From NCBI GenBank assembly GCA_037893245.1, contig JBAIAA010000094.1, positions 2,108,001 through 2,172,000 on the forward strand: 64,000 nt of DNA. Direction: 5' to 3'. Every line of letters begins with the position of its first letter. Position 1 is the stretch's first letter. A program made the position numbers and the translations under genes. Origin of the DNA: Crossaster papposus. Its lineage: Eukaryota; Echinodermata; Asteroidea; Velatida; Solasteridae. Below the pieces are notes generated by a model. It was not told the DNA's origin. It was given only the letters and a program-made list of their open reading frames with translations, and ran no database searches. Below are positions 9,767-22,374 of the stretch, piece by piece.

Positions 9767-11939
9767 GGCTCCGATGTCGAGCTGGTGAGTGTCTCTTCAT
9801 TCTCGAACAACGTTGAGGTTCGCAGCTCAAATATAAGTCGAGAACATTATCCTCATTCGCAGCCATGTTTTCTTATGTGTATCTATGTACACGTGTATTG
9901 CCGCATTGGCCTAGGTCGCCAGTGGCCTGACGCATGAGTCTCACAGTTTGGGTTCTTTCTATTGAGAAATTTGGCAATATTTTGGCTCTGATGTCGAGCT
10001 GGTGAGTGTCTCTTCATTCTCGAACAACGTTGAGGTTCGCAGCTCAGATACAAGTCGAGAAGATTATCCTCATTCGCAGCCATGTTTTCTTATGTGTATC
10101 TATGTACACGTGTATTGCCGCATTGGCCTATGTCGCCAGTGCCCTGACGCATGAGTCTCAAAGTTTGGGTCCTTTCCATTGAGAAAGTTGGCAATATTTT
10201 GGCTCAGATATCGCGCTGGTGAGTGTCTCTTCATTCTCGAACAACGTTGAGGTTCGCAGCACAAATAAAAGTCCAGAACATTATCCTCATTCGCAGCCAT
10301 GTTTTCTTATGTGTATGTTTGTACACTTGTATTGCCGCATAGGCCTATGCCGTCAGTGCCCTGACGCATGAGTCTCACAGTTTGGGTTCTTTCTATTGAG
10401 AAATTTGGCAATATTTTGGCTCCGATGTCGAGCTGGTGAGTGTCTCTTCATTCTAGAACAACGTTGAGGTTCGCAGCTCAAATATAAGTCGAGAACATTA
10501 TCCTCATTCGCAGCCATGTTTTCTTATGTGTATCTATGTACACGTGTATTGCCGCATTGGCCTAGGTCGCCAGTGGCCTGACGCATGAGTCTCACGGTTT
10601 GGGTTTTTTTCCAGTGAGAAGTTTTGCAATATTTTGGCTTAGATGTCGAGCTGGTGAGTGTTTCTTCATTTTGGAACAACGTTGAGGTTCGCAGCTCAGA
10701 TACAAGTCGAGAAGATTATCCTCATTCGCAGCCATGTTTTCTTATGTGTATCAATGTACACGTGTATTGCCGCATTGGCCTATGTCGCCAGTGCCCTGAC
10801 GCATAATTTTCACAGTTTGGGTCCTTTCCATTGAGAAAGTTGGCAATATTTTGGCTCAGATGTTGAGCTGGTGAGTGTCTCTTCATTCTCGAACAACGTT
10901 GAGGTTCGCAGCTCAGATATAAGTCGAGAGAATTATCCTCATTCGCACCCACCTTTTCTGATGTGTATGTTTGTACACTTGTATTGCCGCATAGGCCTAT
11001 GCCGCCATTGCCCTGACACATGGGTCTCACGGTTTGGGTTTTTTCCAGTGAGAAGTTTGGCAATATTTTGGCTCAGATGTCGAGCTGGTGAGTGTCTCTT
11101 CATTCTCGAACAACGTTGAGGTTCGCAGATCAGATATAAGTCTAGAAAATTATCCTCATTCGCAGCCATGTTTTCTTTATGTGTATCTATGTACACGTGT
11201 AGTGCCGCATTGGCCTATGTCGCCAGTGCCCTGACGCATGAGTCTCACAGTTTGGGTCCTTTCCATTGAGAAAGTTGACAATATTTTGGCTCAGATGTCG
11301 AGCTGGTGAGTGTCTCTTCATTCTCGAACAACGTTGAGGTTCGCAGCTCAAATACAAGTCGAGAAGATTATCCTCATTCGCAGCCATGTTTTCTTATGTG
11401 TATCAATGTACACGTGTATTGCCGCATTGGCCTATGTCGCCAGTGCCCTGACGCATAAGTTTCACAGTTTGGGTCCTTTCCATTGAGAAAGTTGGCAATA
11501 TTTTGGCTCAGATGTAGAGCTGGTGAGTGTCTCTTCATTCTCGAACAACGTTGAGGTTCGCAGCTCAGATATAAGTCGAGAAAATTATCCTCATTCGCAC
11601 CCAGCTTTTCTGATGTGTATGTTTGTACACTTGTATTGCCGCATAGGCCTATGCCGTCAGTGCCCTGACACATGGGTCTCACGGTTTGGGTTTTTTTCTA
11701 TTGAGAAATTTGGCAATATTTTGGCTCCGATGTCGAGCTGGTGAGTGTCTCTTCATTCTCGAACAACGTTGAGGTTCGCAGCTCAGATATAAGTCGAGAA
11801 AATTATCCTCATTCGCAGCTATGTTTTCTTATGTGTATCTATGTACACGTGCATTGCCGCATAGGCCTATGTCGCCAGTGCCCTGACGCATGAGTCTCAC
11901 AGTTTGGGTTCTTTCTATTGAGAAATTTGGCAATATTTT
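9767..11939 (+). repeat. Decamer HOR unit 2 (2173 bp)
   Basis: Co-linear with 7595-9766 at a shift of 2172, becoming 2173 after a T-tract change near 11.69 kb. It carries the same ordered markers, with sparse substitutions such as GCCGCCATTGCCC at about 11.0 kb and CATAATTTTCAC at about 10.80 kb. Confidence 0.85.
10201..10417 (+). repeat. ATATCGCGCTGG marker monomer, copy 3
   Basis: Third copy of the marker monomer, 2172 bp after the second. It lies just left of the start of the 6086-bp duplication, and that is why it is absent from the 16.6-22 kb copy. Confidence 0.85.
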
Positions 11940-12483
11940 GGCTCCGATGTCGAGCTGGTGAGTGTCTCTTCATTCTCGAACAACGTTGAGGTTCGCAGCT
12001 CAAATATAAGTCGAGAACATTATCCTCATTCGCAGCCATGTTTTCTTATGTGTATCTATGTACACGTGTATTGCCGCATTGGCCTAAGTCGCCAGTGGCC
12101 TGACGCATGAGTCTCACGGTTTGGGTTCTTTCCCGTGAGAAATTTGGCAATATTTTGGCTCAGATGTCGAGCTGGTGAGTGTCTCTTCATTCTTGAACAA
12201 CGTTGAGGTTCGCAGCTCAGATACAAGTCGAGAAGATTATCCTCATTCGCAGCCATGTTTTCTTATGTGTATCAATGTACACGTGTATTGCCGCATTGGC
12301 CTATGTCGCCAGTGCCCTGACGCATGAGTTTCACAGTTTGGGTCCTTTCCATTGGGAAAGTTGGCAATATTTTGGCTCAGATGTTGAGCTGGTGAGTGTC
12401 TTTTCATTCTCGAACAACGTTGAGGTTCGCAGCTCAAATAAAAGTCCAGAACATTATCCTCATTCGCAGCCATGTTTTCTTAT
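11615..12483 (+). repeat. 869-bp tetramer tandem duplication, unit 1
   Basis: Bases from about 11615 recur from about 12484 at a shift of 869. Shared marks are the GCAGCTATG variant, CACGTGCATTGCC, CCTAAGTCGCC with TTCTTTCCCGTGAG, and CATTGGGAAAGTTGGC. The other copy of the surrounding 6-kb block has this tetramer only once. Confidence 0.88.
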
Positions 12484-13352
12484 GTGTATGTTTGTACACT
12501 TGTATTGCCGCATAGGCCTATGCCGTCAGTGCCCTGACACATGGGTCTCACGGTTTGGGTTTTTTTCTATTGAGAAATTTGGCAATATTTTGGCTCCGAT
12601 GTCGAGCTGGTGAGTGTCTCTTCATTCTCGAACAACGTTGAGGTTCGCAGCTCAGATATAAGTCGAGAAAATTATCCTCATTCGCAGCTATGTTTTCTTA
12701 TGTGTATCTATGTACACGTGCATTGCCGCATAGGCCTATGTCGCCAGTGCCCTGACGCATGAGTCTCACAGTTTGGGTTCTTTCTATTGAGAAATTTGGC
12801 AATATTTTGGCTCCGATGTCGAGCTGGTGAGTGTCTCTTCATTCTCGAACAACGTTGAGGTTCGCAGCTCAAATATAAGTCGAGAACATTATCCTCATTC
12901 GCAGCCATGTTTTCTTATGTGTATCTATGTACACGTGTATTGCCGCATTGGCCTAAGTCGCCAGTGGCCTGACGCATGAGTCTCACGGTTTGGGTTCTTT
13001 CCCGTGAGAAATTTGGCAATATTTTGGCTCAGATGTCGAGCTGGTGAGTGTCTCTTCATTCTTGAACAACGTTGAGGTTCGCAGCTCAGATACAAGTCGA
13101 GAAGATTATCCTCATTCGCAGCCATGTTTTCTTATGTGTATCAATGTACACGTGTATTGCCGCATTGGCCTATGTCGCCAGTGCCCTGACGCATGAGTTT
13201 CACAGTTTGGGTCCTTTCCATTGGGAAAGTTGGCAATATTTTGGCTCAGATGTTGAGCTGGTGAGTGTCTTTTCATTCTCGAACAACGTTGAGGTTCGCA
13301 GCTCAAATAAAAGTCCAGAACATTATCCTCATTCGCAGCCATGTTTTCTTAT
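12484..13352 (+). repeat. 869-bp tetramer tandem duplication, unit 2
   Basis: Second copy of the preceding tetramer. The exchange point between the units lies between about 12482 and 12538, because left of it the sequence is of the ATGTTTTCTTATGTG type and right of it GACACATGGG appears. This stretch carries the GCATAGGCCTATGC palindrome. Confidence 0.85.
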
Positions 13353-15650
13353 GTGTATGTTTGTACACTTGTATTGCCGCATAGGCCTATGCCGTCAGTG
13401 CCCTGACGCATGAGTCTCACAGTTTGGGTTCTTTCTATTGAGAAATTTGGCAATATTTTGGCTCCGATGTCGAGCTGGTGAGTGTCTCTTCATTCTAGAA
13501 CAACGTTGAGGTTCGCAGCTCAGATACAAGTCGAGAAGATTATCCTCATTCGCAGCCATGTTTTCTTATGTGTATCAATGTACACGTGTATTGCCGCATT
13601 GGCCTATGTCGCCAGTGCCCTGACGCATGAGTTTCACAGTTTGGGTCCTTTCCATTGAGAAAGTTGGCAATATTTTGGCTCAGATGTTGAGCTGGTGAGT
13701 GTCTTTTCATTCTCGAACAACGTTGAGGTTCGCAGCTCAAATAAAAGTCCAGAACATTATCCTCATTCGCAGCCATGTTTTCTTATGTGTATGTTTGTAC
13801 ACTTGTATTGCCGCATAGGCCTATGCCGTCAGTGCCCTGACGCATGAGTCTCACAGTTTGGGTTCTTTCTATTGAGAAATTTGGCAATATTTTGGCTCCG
13901 ATGTCGAGCTGGTGAGTGTCTCTTCATTCTAGAACAACGTTGAGGTTCGCAGCTCAAATATAAGTCGAGAACATTATCCTCATTCGCAGCCATGTTTTCT
14001 TATGTGTATCTATGTACACGTGTATTGCCGCATTGGCCTAGGTCGCCAGTGGCCTGACGCATGAGTCTCACGGTTTGGGCTTTTTTCCAGTGAGAAGTTT
14101 TGCAATATTTTGGCTCAGATGTCGAGCTGGTGAGTGTCTCTTCATTCTGGAACAACGTTGAGGTTCGCAGCTCAGATATAAGTCTAGAAAATTATCCTCA
14201 TTCGCAGCCATGTTTTCTTATGTGTATCTATGTACACGTGTATTGCCGCACTGGCCTATGTCGCCAGTGGCCTGACGCATGAGTTTCACAGTTTGGGTTC
14301 TTTCCATTGAGAAATTTGGCAATATTTTGGCTCAGATGTCTAGCTGGTGAGTGTCTCTTCATTCTTGAACAACGTTGAGGTTCGCAGCTCAGATACAAGT
14401 CGAGAAGATTATCCTCATTCGCAGCCATGTTTTCTGATGTGTATCAATGTACACGTGTATTGCCGCATTGGCCTATGTCGCCAGTGCCCTGACGCATGAG
14501 TCTCACAGTTTGGGTTCTTTCTATTGAGAAATTTGGCAATATTTTGGCTCCGATGTCGAGCTGGTGAGTGTCTCTTCATTCTCGAACAACGTTAAGGTTC
14601 GCAGCTCGGATATAAGTCGAGAAAATTATCCTCATTCGCAGCTATGTTTTCTTATGTGTATCTATGTACACGTGTATTGCCGCATAGGCCTATGTCGCCA
14701 GTGCCCTGACGCATGAGTCTCACAGTTTGGGTTCTTTCTATTGAGAAATTTGGCAATATTTTGGCTCCGATGTCGAGCTGGTGAGTGTCTCTTAGTTCTC
14801 GAACAACGTTGAGGTTCGCAGCTCAAATATAAGTCGAGAACATTATCCTCATTCGCAGCCATGTTTTCTTATGTGTATCTATGTACACGTGTATTGCCGC
14901 ATTGGCCTAGGTTGCCAGTGGCCTGACGCATGAGTCTCACGGTTTGGGTTATTTCCAGTGAGACATTTGGCAATATTTTGGCTCAGATGTCGAGCTGGTG
15001 AGTGTCTCTTCATTCTCGAACAACGTTGAGGTTCGCAGCTCAGATATAAGTCTAGAAAATTATCCTCATTCGCAGCCATGTTTTCTTATGTGTATCTATG
15101 TACACGTGTATTGTCGCATTGGCCTATGTCGCCAGTGCCCTGACGCATGAGTCTCACAGTTTGGGTCCTTTCCATTGAGAAAGTTGGCAATATTTTGGCT
15201 CAGATGTCGAGCTGGTGAGTGTCTCTTCATTCTCGAACAACGTTGAGGTTCGCAGCTCAAATAAAAGTCTAGAAAATTATCATCATTCGCAGCCACCTTT
15301 TCTGATGTGTATGTTTGTACACTTGTATTGCCGCATAGGCCTATGCCGTCAGTGCCCTGACACATGGGTCTCACGGTTTGGTTTTTTTCCAGTGAGAAGT
15401 TTGGCAATATTTTGGCTCAGATGTCGAGCTGGTGAGTGTCTCTTCATTCTCGAACAACGTTGAGGTTCGCAGCTCAGATATAAGTCTAGAAAATTATCCT
15501 CATTCGCAGCCATGTTTTCTTATGTGTATCTATGTACACGTGTATTGCCGCATTGGCCTATGTCGCCAGTGCCCTGACGCATGAGTCTCACAGTTTAGGT
15601 CCTTTCCATTGAGAAAGTTGGCAATATTTTGGCTCAGATGTCGAGCTGGT

Positions 15651-15658
15651 GAGTGAGT
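15651..15658 (+). other. GTGA micro-duplication marker (copy 1)
   Basis: GGTGAGTGAGTGTC replaces GGTGAGTGTC, adding 4 bases. Only this copy and the one at about 20.65 kb have it, at the expected distance of 5001 bp, so it predates the large duplication. Confidence 0.85.
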
Positions 15659-16644
15659 GTCTCTTCATTCTCGAACAACGTTGAGGTTCGCAGCTCAAAT
15701 ATAAGTCGAGAAAATTATCCTCATTCGCAGCCACCTTTTCTGATGTGTATGTTTGTACACTTGTATTGCCGCATAGGCCTATGCCGTCAGTGCCCTGACA
15801 CATGGGTCTCACGGTTTGGGTTCTTTCTATTGAGAAATTTGGCAATATTTTGGCTCCGATGTCGAGCTGGTGAGTGTCTCTTCATTCTAGAACAACGTTG
15901 AGGTTCGCAGCTCAAATATAAGTCGAGAACATTATCCTCATTCGCAGCCATGTTTTCTTATGTGTATCTATGAACACGTGTATTGCCGCATTGGCCTAGG
16001 TTGCCAGTGGCCTGACGCATGAGTCTCACGGTTTGGGTTTTTTTTCAGTGAGAAGTTTTGCAATATTTTGGCTCAGATGTCGAGCTGGTGAGTGTCTCTT
16101 CATTCTGGAACAACGTTGAGGTTCGCAGCTCAGATATAAGTCTAGAAAATTATCCTCATTCGCAGCCATGTTTTCTTATGTGTATCTATGTACACGTGTA
16201 TTGCCGCATTGGCCTAGGTCGCCAGTGGCCTGACGCATGAGTCTCACGGTTTGGGTTTTTTTCAGTGAGAAGTTTTGCAATATTTTGGCTCAGATGTCGA
16301 GCTGGTGAGTGTCTCTTCATTCTGGAACAACGTTGAGGTTCGCAGCTCAGATATAAGTCGAGAACATTATCCTCATTCGCAGCCATGTTTTCTTATGTGT
16401 ATCTATGTACACGTGTATTGCCGCATTGGCCTATGTCGCCAGTGCCCTGACGCATGAGTCTCACAGTTTAGGTCCTTTCCATTGAGAAAATTGGCAATAT
16501 TTTGGCTCTGATGTCGAGCTGGTGAGTGTCTCTTCATTATCGAACAACGTTGAGGTTCGCAGCTCAAATATAAGTCGAGAAAATTATCCTCATTCGCAGC
16601 CACCTTTTCTGATGTGTATGTTTGTACACTTGTATTGCCGCATA

Positions 16645-16650
16645 GGCCTA
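16645..16650. other. Exchange junction of the 6-kb duplication at GGCCTA
   Basis: The monomer is chimeric. Left of this point it is family 2 (CCACCTTTTCTGA, TACACTTG, GCATAGG) and matches 22.04-22.08 kb. Right of it the sequence is GGTCGCCAGTGGCCTGACGC and matches 10.56 kb onward. The last left-specific base is A16644 and the first right-specific base is G16651. The two parents share exactly GGCCTA between them. Confidence 0.85.
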
Positions 16651-19600
16651 GGTCGCCAGTGGCCTGACGCATGAGTCTCACGGTTTGGGTTTTTTTCCAG
16701 TGAGAAGTTTTGCAATATTTTGGCTTAGATGTCGAGCTGGTGAGTGTCTCTTCATTTTGGAACAACGTTGAGGTTCGCAGCTCAGATACAAGTCGAGAAG
16801 ATTATCCTCATTCGCAGCCATGTTTTCTTATGTGTATCAATGTACACGTGTATTGCCGCATTGGCCTATATCGCCAGTGCCCTGACGCATAATTTTCACA
16901 GTTTGGGTCCTTTCCATTGAGAAAGTTGGCAATATTTTGGCTCAGATGTTGAGCTGGTGAGTGTCTCTTCATTCTCGAACAACGTTGAGGTTCGCAGCTC
17001 AGATATAAGTCGAGAGAATTATCCTCATTCGCACCCACCTTTTCTGATGTGTATGTTTGTACACTTGTATTGCCGCATAGGCCTATGCCGCCATTGCCCT
17101 GACACATGGGTCTCACGGTTTGGGTTTTTTCCAGTGAGAAGTTTGGCAATATTTTGGCTCAGATGTCGAGCTGGTGAGTGTCTCTTCATTCTCGAACAAC
17201 GTTGAGGTTCGCAGATCAGATATAAGTCTAGAAAATTATCCTCATTCGCAGCCATGTTTTCTTTATGTGTATCTATGTACACGTGTAGTGCCGCATTGGC
17301 CTATGTCGCCAGTGCCCTGACGCATGAGTCTCACAGTTTGGGTCCTTTCCATTGAGAAAGTTGACAATATTTTGGCTCAGATGTCGAGCTGGTGAGTGTC
17401 TCTTCATTCTCGAACAACGTTGAGGTTCGCAGCTCAAATACAAGTCGAGAAGATTATCCTCATTCGCAGCCATGTTTTCTTATGTGTATCAATGTACACG
17501 TGTATTGCCGCATTGGCCTATGTCGCCAGTGCCCTGACGCATAAGTTTCACAGTTTGGGTCCTTTCCATTGAGAAAGTTGGCAATATTTTGGCTCAGATG
17601 TAGAGCTGGTGAGTGTCTCTTCATTCTCGAACAACGTTGAGGTTCGCAGCTCAGATATAAGTCGAGAAAATTATCCTCATTCGCACCCAGCTTTTCTGAT
17701 GTGTATGTTTGTACACTTGTATTGCCGCATAGGCCTATGCCGTCAGTGCCCTGACACATGGGTCTCACGGTTTTGGTTTTTTTCTATTGAGAAATTTGGC
17801 AATATTTTGGCTCCGATGTCGAGCTGGTGAGTGTCTCTTCATTCTCGAACAACGTTGAGGTTCGCAGCTCAGATATAAGTCGAGAAAATTATCCTCATTC
17901 GCAGCTATGTTTTCTTATGTGTATCTATGTACACGTGCATTGCCGCATAGGCCTATGTCGCCAGTGCCCTGACGCATGAGTCTCACAGTTTGGGTTCTTT
18001 CTATTGAGAAATTTGGCAATATTTTGGCTCCGATGTCGAGCTGGTGAGTGTCTCTTCATTCTCGAACAACGTTGAGGTTCGCAGCTCAAATATAAGTCGA
18101 GAACATTATCCTCATTCGCAGCCATGTTTTCTTATGTGTATCTATGTACACGTGTATTGCCGCATTGGCCTAAGTCGCCAGTGGCCTGACGCATGAGTCT
18201 CACGGTTTGGGTTCTTTCCCGTGAGAAATTTGGCAATATTTTGGCTCAGATGTCGAGCTGGTGAGTGTCTCTTCATTCTTGAACAACGTTGAGGTTCGCA
18301 GCTCAGATACAAGTCGAGAAGATTATCCTCATTCGCAGCCATGTTTTCTTATGTGTATCAATGTACACGTGTATTGCCGCATTGGCCTATGTCGCCAGTG
18401 CCCTGACGCATGAGTTTCACAGTTTGGGTCCTTTCCATTGGGAAAGTTGGCAATATTTTGGCTCAGATGTTGAGCTGGTGAGTGTCTTTTCATTCTCGAA
18501 CAACGTTGAGGTTCGCAGCTCAAATAAAAGTCCAGAACATTATCCTCATTCGCAGCCATGTTTTCTTATGTGTATGTTTGTACACTTGTATTGCCGCATA
18601 GGCCTATGCCGTCAGTGCCCTGACGCATGAGTCTCACAGTTTGGGTTCTTTCTATTGAGAAATTTGGCAATATTTTGGCTCCGATGTCGAGCTGGTGAGT
18701 GTCTCTTCATTCTAGAACAACGTTGAGGTTCGCAGCTCAGATACAAGTCGAGAAGATTATCCTCATTCGCAGCCATGTTTTCTTATGTGTATCAATGTAC
18801 ACGTGTATTGCCGCATTGGCCTATGTCGCCAGTGCCCTGACGCATGAGTTTCACAGTTTGGGTCCTTTCCATTGAGAAAGTTGGCAATATTTTGGCTCAG
18901 ATGTTGAGCTGGTGAGTGTCTTTTCATGCTCGAACAACGTTGAGGTTCGCAGCTCAAATAAAAGTCCAGAACATTATCCTCATTCGCAGCCATGTTTTCT
19001 TATGTGTATGTTTGTACACTTGTATTGCCGCATAGGCCTATGCCGTCAGTGCCCTGACGCATGAGTCTCACAGTTTGGGTTCTTTCTATTGAGAAATTTG
19101 GCAATATTTTGGCTCCGATGTCGAGCTGGTGAGTGTCTCTTCATTCTAGAACAACGTTGAGGTTCGCAGCTCAAATATAAGTCGAGAACATTATCCTCAT
19201 TCGCAGCCATGTTTTCTTATGTGTATCTATGTACACGTGTATTGCCGCATTGGCCTAGGTCGCCAGTGGCCTGACGCATGAGTCTCACGGTTTGGGTTTT
19301 TTTTCCAGTGAGAAGTTTTGCAATATTTTGGCTCAGATGTCGAGCTGGTGAGTGTCTCTTCATTCTGGAACAACGTTGAGGTTCGCAGCTCAGATATAAG
19401 TCTAGAAAATTATCCTCATTCGCAGCCATGTTTTCTTATGTGTATCTATGTACACGTGTATTGCCGCACTGGCCTATGTCGCCAGTGGCCTGACGCATGA
19501 GTTTCACAGTTTGGGTTCTTTCCATTGAGAAATTTGGCAATATTTTGGCTCAGATGTCTAGCTGGTGAGTGTCTCTTCATTCTTGAACAACGTTGAGGTT

Positions 19601-19663
19601 CGCAGCTCAGATACAAGTCGAGAAGATTATCCTCATTCGCAGCCATGTTTTCTGATGTGTATC

Positions 19664-19687
19664 AATGTACACGTGTATTGCCGCATA
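19664..19687 (+). other. Single-monomer exchange junction
   Basis: Copy 1 of the 6-kb block has two monomers here (14.43-14.86 kb); this copy has one fused from their halves. Its left part has TCTGATGTGTATCAATG (first parent), its right part GCATAGGCCTATGTCGCC (second parent). The exchange lies between, at monomer positions about 119-141. Confidence 0.75.
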
Positions 19688-20651
19688 GGCCTATGTCGCC
19701 AGTGCCCTGACGCATGAGTCTCACAGTTTGGGTTCTTTCTATTGAGAAATTTGGCAATATTTTGGCTCCGATGTCGAGCTGGTGAGTGTCTCTTCGTTCT
19801 CGAACAACGTTGAGGTTCGCAGCTCAAATATAAGTCGAGAACATTATCCTCATTCGCAGCCATGTTTTCTTATGTGTATCTATGTACACGTGTATTGCCG
19901 CATTGGCCTAGGTCGCCAGTGGCCTGACGCATGAGTCTCACGGTTTGGGTTATTTCCAGTGAGACATTTGGCAATATTTTGGCTCAGATGTCGAGCTGGT
20001 GAGTGTCTCTTCATTCTCGAACAACGTTGAGGTTCGCAGCTCAGATATAAGTCTAGAAAATTATCCTCATTCGCAGCCATGTTTTCTTATGTGTATCTAT
20101 GTACACGTGTATTGTCGCATTGGCCTATGTCGCCAGTGCCCTGACGCATGAGTCTCACAGTTTGGGTCCTTTCCATTGAGAAAGTTGGCAATATTTTGGC
20201 TCAGATGTCGAGCTGGTGAGTGTCTCTTCATTCTCGAACAACGTTGAGGTTCGCAGCTCAAATAAAAGTCTAGAAAATTATCATCATTCGCAGCCACCTT
20301 TTCTGATGTGTATGTTTGTACACTTGTATTGCCGCATAGGCCTATGCCGTCAGTGCCCTGACACATGGGTCTCACGGTTTGGTTTTTTTCCAGTGAGAAG
20401 TTTGGCAATATTTTGGCTCAGATGTCGAGCTGGTGAGTGTCTCTTCATTCTCGAACAACGTTGAGGTTCGCAGCTCAGATATAAGTCTAGAAAATTATCC
20501 TCATTCGCAGCCATGTTTTCTTATGTGTATCTATGTACACGTGTATTGCCGCATTGGCCTATGTCGCCAGTGCCCTGACGCATGAGTCTCACAGTTTAGG
20601 TCCTTTCCATTGAGAAAGTTGGCAATATTTTGGCTCAGATGTCGAGCTGGT

Positions 20652-20659
20652 GAGTGAGT
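20652..20659 (+). other. GTGA micro-duplication marker (copy 2)
   Basis: Same 4-base insertion as at 15.65 kb, carried along in the second copy of the 6-kb block. Confidence 0.85.
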
Positions 20660-21070
20660 GTCTCTTCATTCTCGAACAACGTTGAGGTTCGCAGCTCAAA
20701 TATAAGTCGAGAAAATTATCCTCATTCGCAGCCACCTTTTCTGATGTGTATGTTTGTACACTTGTATTGCCGCATAGGCCTATGCCGTCAGTGCCCTGAC
20801 ACATGGGTCTCACGGTTTGGGTTCTTTCTATTGAGAAATTTGGCAATATTTTGGCTCCGATGTCGAGCTGGTGAGTGTCTCTTCATTCTAGAACAACGTT
20901 GAGGTTCGCAGCTCAAATATAAGTCGAGAACATTATCCTCATTCGCAGCCATGTTTTCTTATGTGTATCTATGAACACGTGTATTGCCGCATTGGCCTAG
21001 GTTGCCAGTGGCCTGACGCATGAGTCTCACGGTTTGGGTTTTTTTTCAGTGAGAAGTTTTGCAATATTTT

Positions 21071-21940
21071 GGCTCAGATGTCGAGCTGGTGAGTGTCTCT
21101 TCATTCTGGAACAACGTTGAGGTTCGCAGCTCAGATATAAGTCTAGAAAATTATCCTCATTCGCAGCCATGTTTTCTTATGTGTATCTATGTACACGTGT
21201 ATTGCCGCATTGGCCTAGGTCGCCAGTGGCCTGACGCATGAGTCTCACGGTTTGGGTTTTTTTCAGTGAGAAGTTTTGCAATATTTTGGCTCAGATGTCG
21301 AGCTGGTGAGTGTCTCTTCATTCTGGAACAACGTTGAGGTTCGCAGCTCAGATATAAGTCGAGAACATTATCCTCATTCGCAGCCATGTTTTCTTATGTG
21401 TATCTATGAACACGTGTATTGCCGCATTGGCCTAGGTTGCCAGTGGCCTGACGCATGAGTCTCACGGTTTGGGTTTTTTTTCAGTGAGAAGTTTTGCAAT
21501 ATTTTGGCTCAGATGTCGAGCTGGTGAGTGTCTCTTCATTCTGGAACAACGTTGAGGTTCGCAGCTCAGATATAAGTCTAGAAAATTATCCTCATTCGCA
21601 GCCATGTTTTCTTATGTGTATCTATGTACACGTGTATTGCCGCATTGGCCTAGGTCGCCAGTGGCCTGACGCATGAGTCTCACGGTTTGGGTTTTTTTCA
21701 GTGAGAAGTTTTGCAATATTTTGGCTCAGATGTCGAGCTGGTGAGTGTCTCTTCATTCTGGAACAACGTTGAGGTTCGCAGCTCAGATATAAGTCTAGAA
21801 AATTATCCTCATTCGCAGCCATGTTTTCTTATGTGTATCTATGTACACGTGTATTGCCGCATTGGCCTATGTCGCCAGTGCCCTGACGCATGAGTCTCAC
21901 AGTTTAGGTCCTTTCCATTGAGAAAATTGGCAATATTTTG
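21071..21940 (+). repeat. 435-bp A-B dimer HOR, first expansion
   Basis: Monomers alternate A (GTCTAGAAAATTATCC, CTATGTACACG, TAGGTCGCC) and B (GTCGAGAACATTATCC, CTATGAACACG, TAGGTTGCC). Starts of A type lie at 21071 and 21506, a spacing of 435, with B between. Copy 1 of the 6-kb block has one fewer dimer here. Because XbaI-type TCTAGA sites occur in A but not at that place in B, the dimer is also visible as an alternating site pattern. Confidence 0.82.
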
Positions 21941-22374
21941 GCTCTGATGTCGAGCTGGTGAGTGTCTCTTCATTATCGAACAACGTTGAGGTTCGCAGCT
22001 CAAATATAAGTCGAGAAAATTATCCTCATTCGCAGCCACCTTTTCTGATGTGTATGTTTGTACACTTGTATTGCCGCATAGGCCTATGCCGTCAGTGCCC
22101 TGACACATGGGTCTCACGGTTTGGGTTCTTTCTATTGAGAAATTTGGCAATATTTTGGCTCCGATGTCGAGCTGGTGAGTGTCTCTTCATTCTAGAACAA
22201 CGTTGAGGTTCGCAGCTCAAATATAAGTCGAGAACATTATCCTCATTCGCAGCCATGTTTTCTTATGTGTATCTATGAACACGTGTATTGCCGCATTGGC
22301 CTAGGTTGCCAGTGGCCTGACGCATGAGTCTCACGGTTTGGGTTTTTTTTCAGTGAGAAGTTTTGCAATATTTT

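Larger units (their letters stand above)
10559..16644 (+). repeat. Large tandem segmental duplication, copy 1 (6086 bp, 28 monomers)
   Basis: Bases from 10559 onward recur from 16645. The shift is 6086 up to about 13.0 kb, then 5217-5218 up to about 14.4 kb, then 5001 up to about 16.4 kb, then 5436. Each change is a whole number of monomers (4, 1 and 2). Both boundaries fall on a GGCCTA: 10559-10564 and 16645-16650. A shared GTGA duplication (GGTGAGTGAGTGTC) at about 15.65 kb recurs at about 20.65 kb and confirms the alignment. Confidence 0.88.
16645..22080 (+). repeat. Large tandem segmental duplication, copy 2 (5436 bp, 25 monomers)
   Basis: Second copy of 10559-16644. Relative to copy 1 it has one fewer 869-bp tetramer, one fewer monomer near 19.67 kb and one additional 435-bp dimer near 21.3-21.7 kb: 28 - 4 - 1 + 2 = 25, which accounts for the length. 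Point differences between the copies are sparse by eye. Confidence 0.85.
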
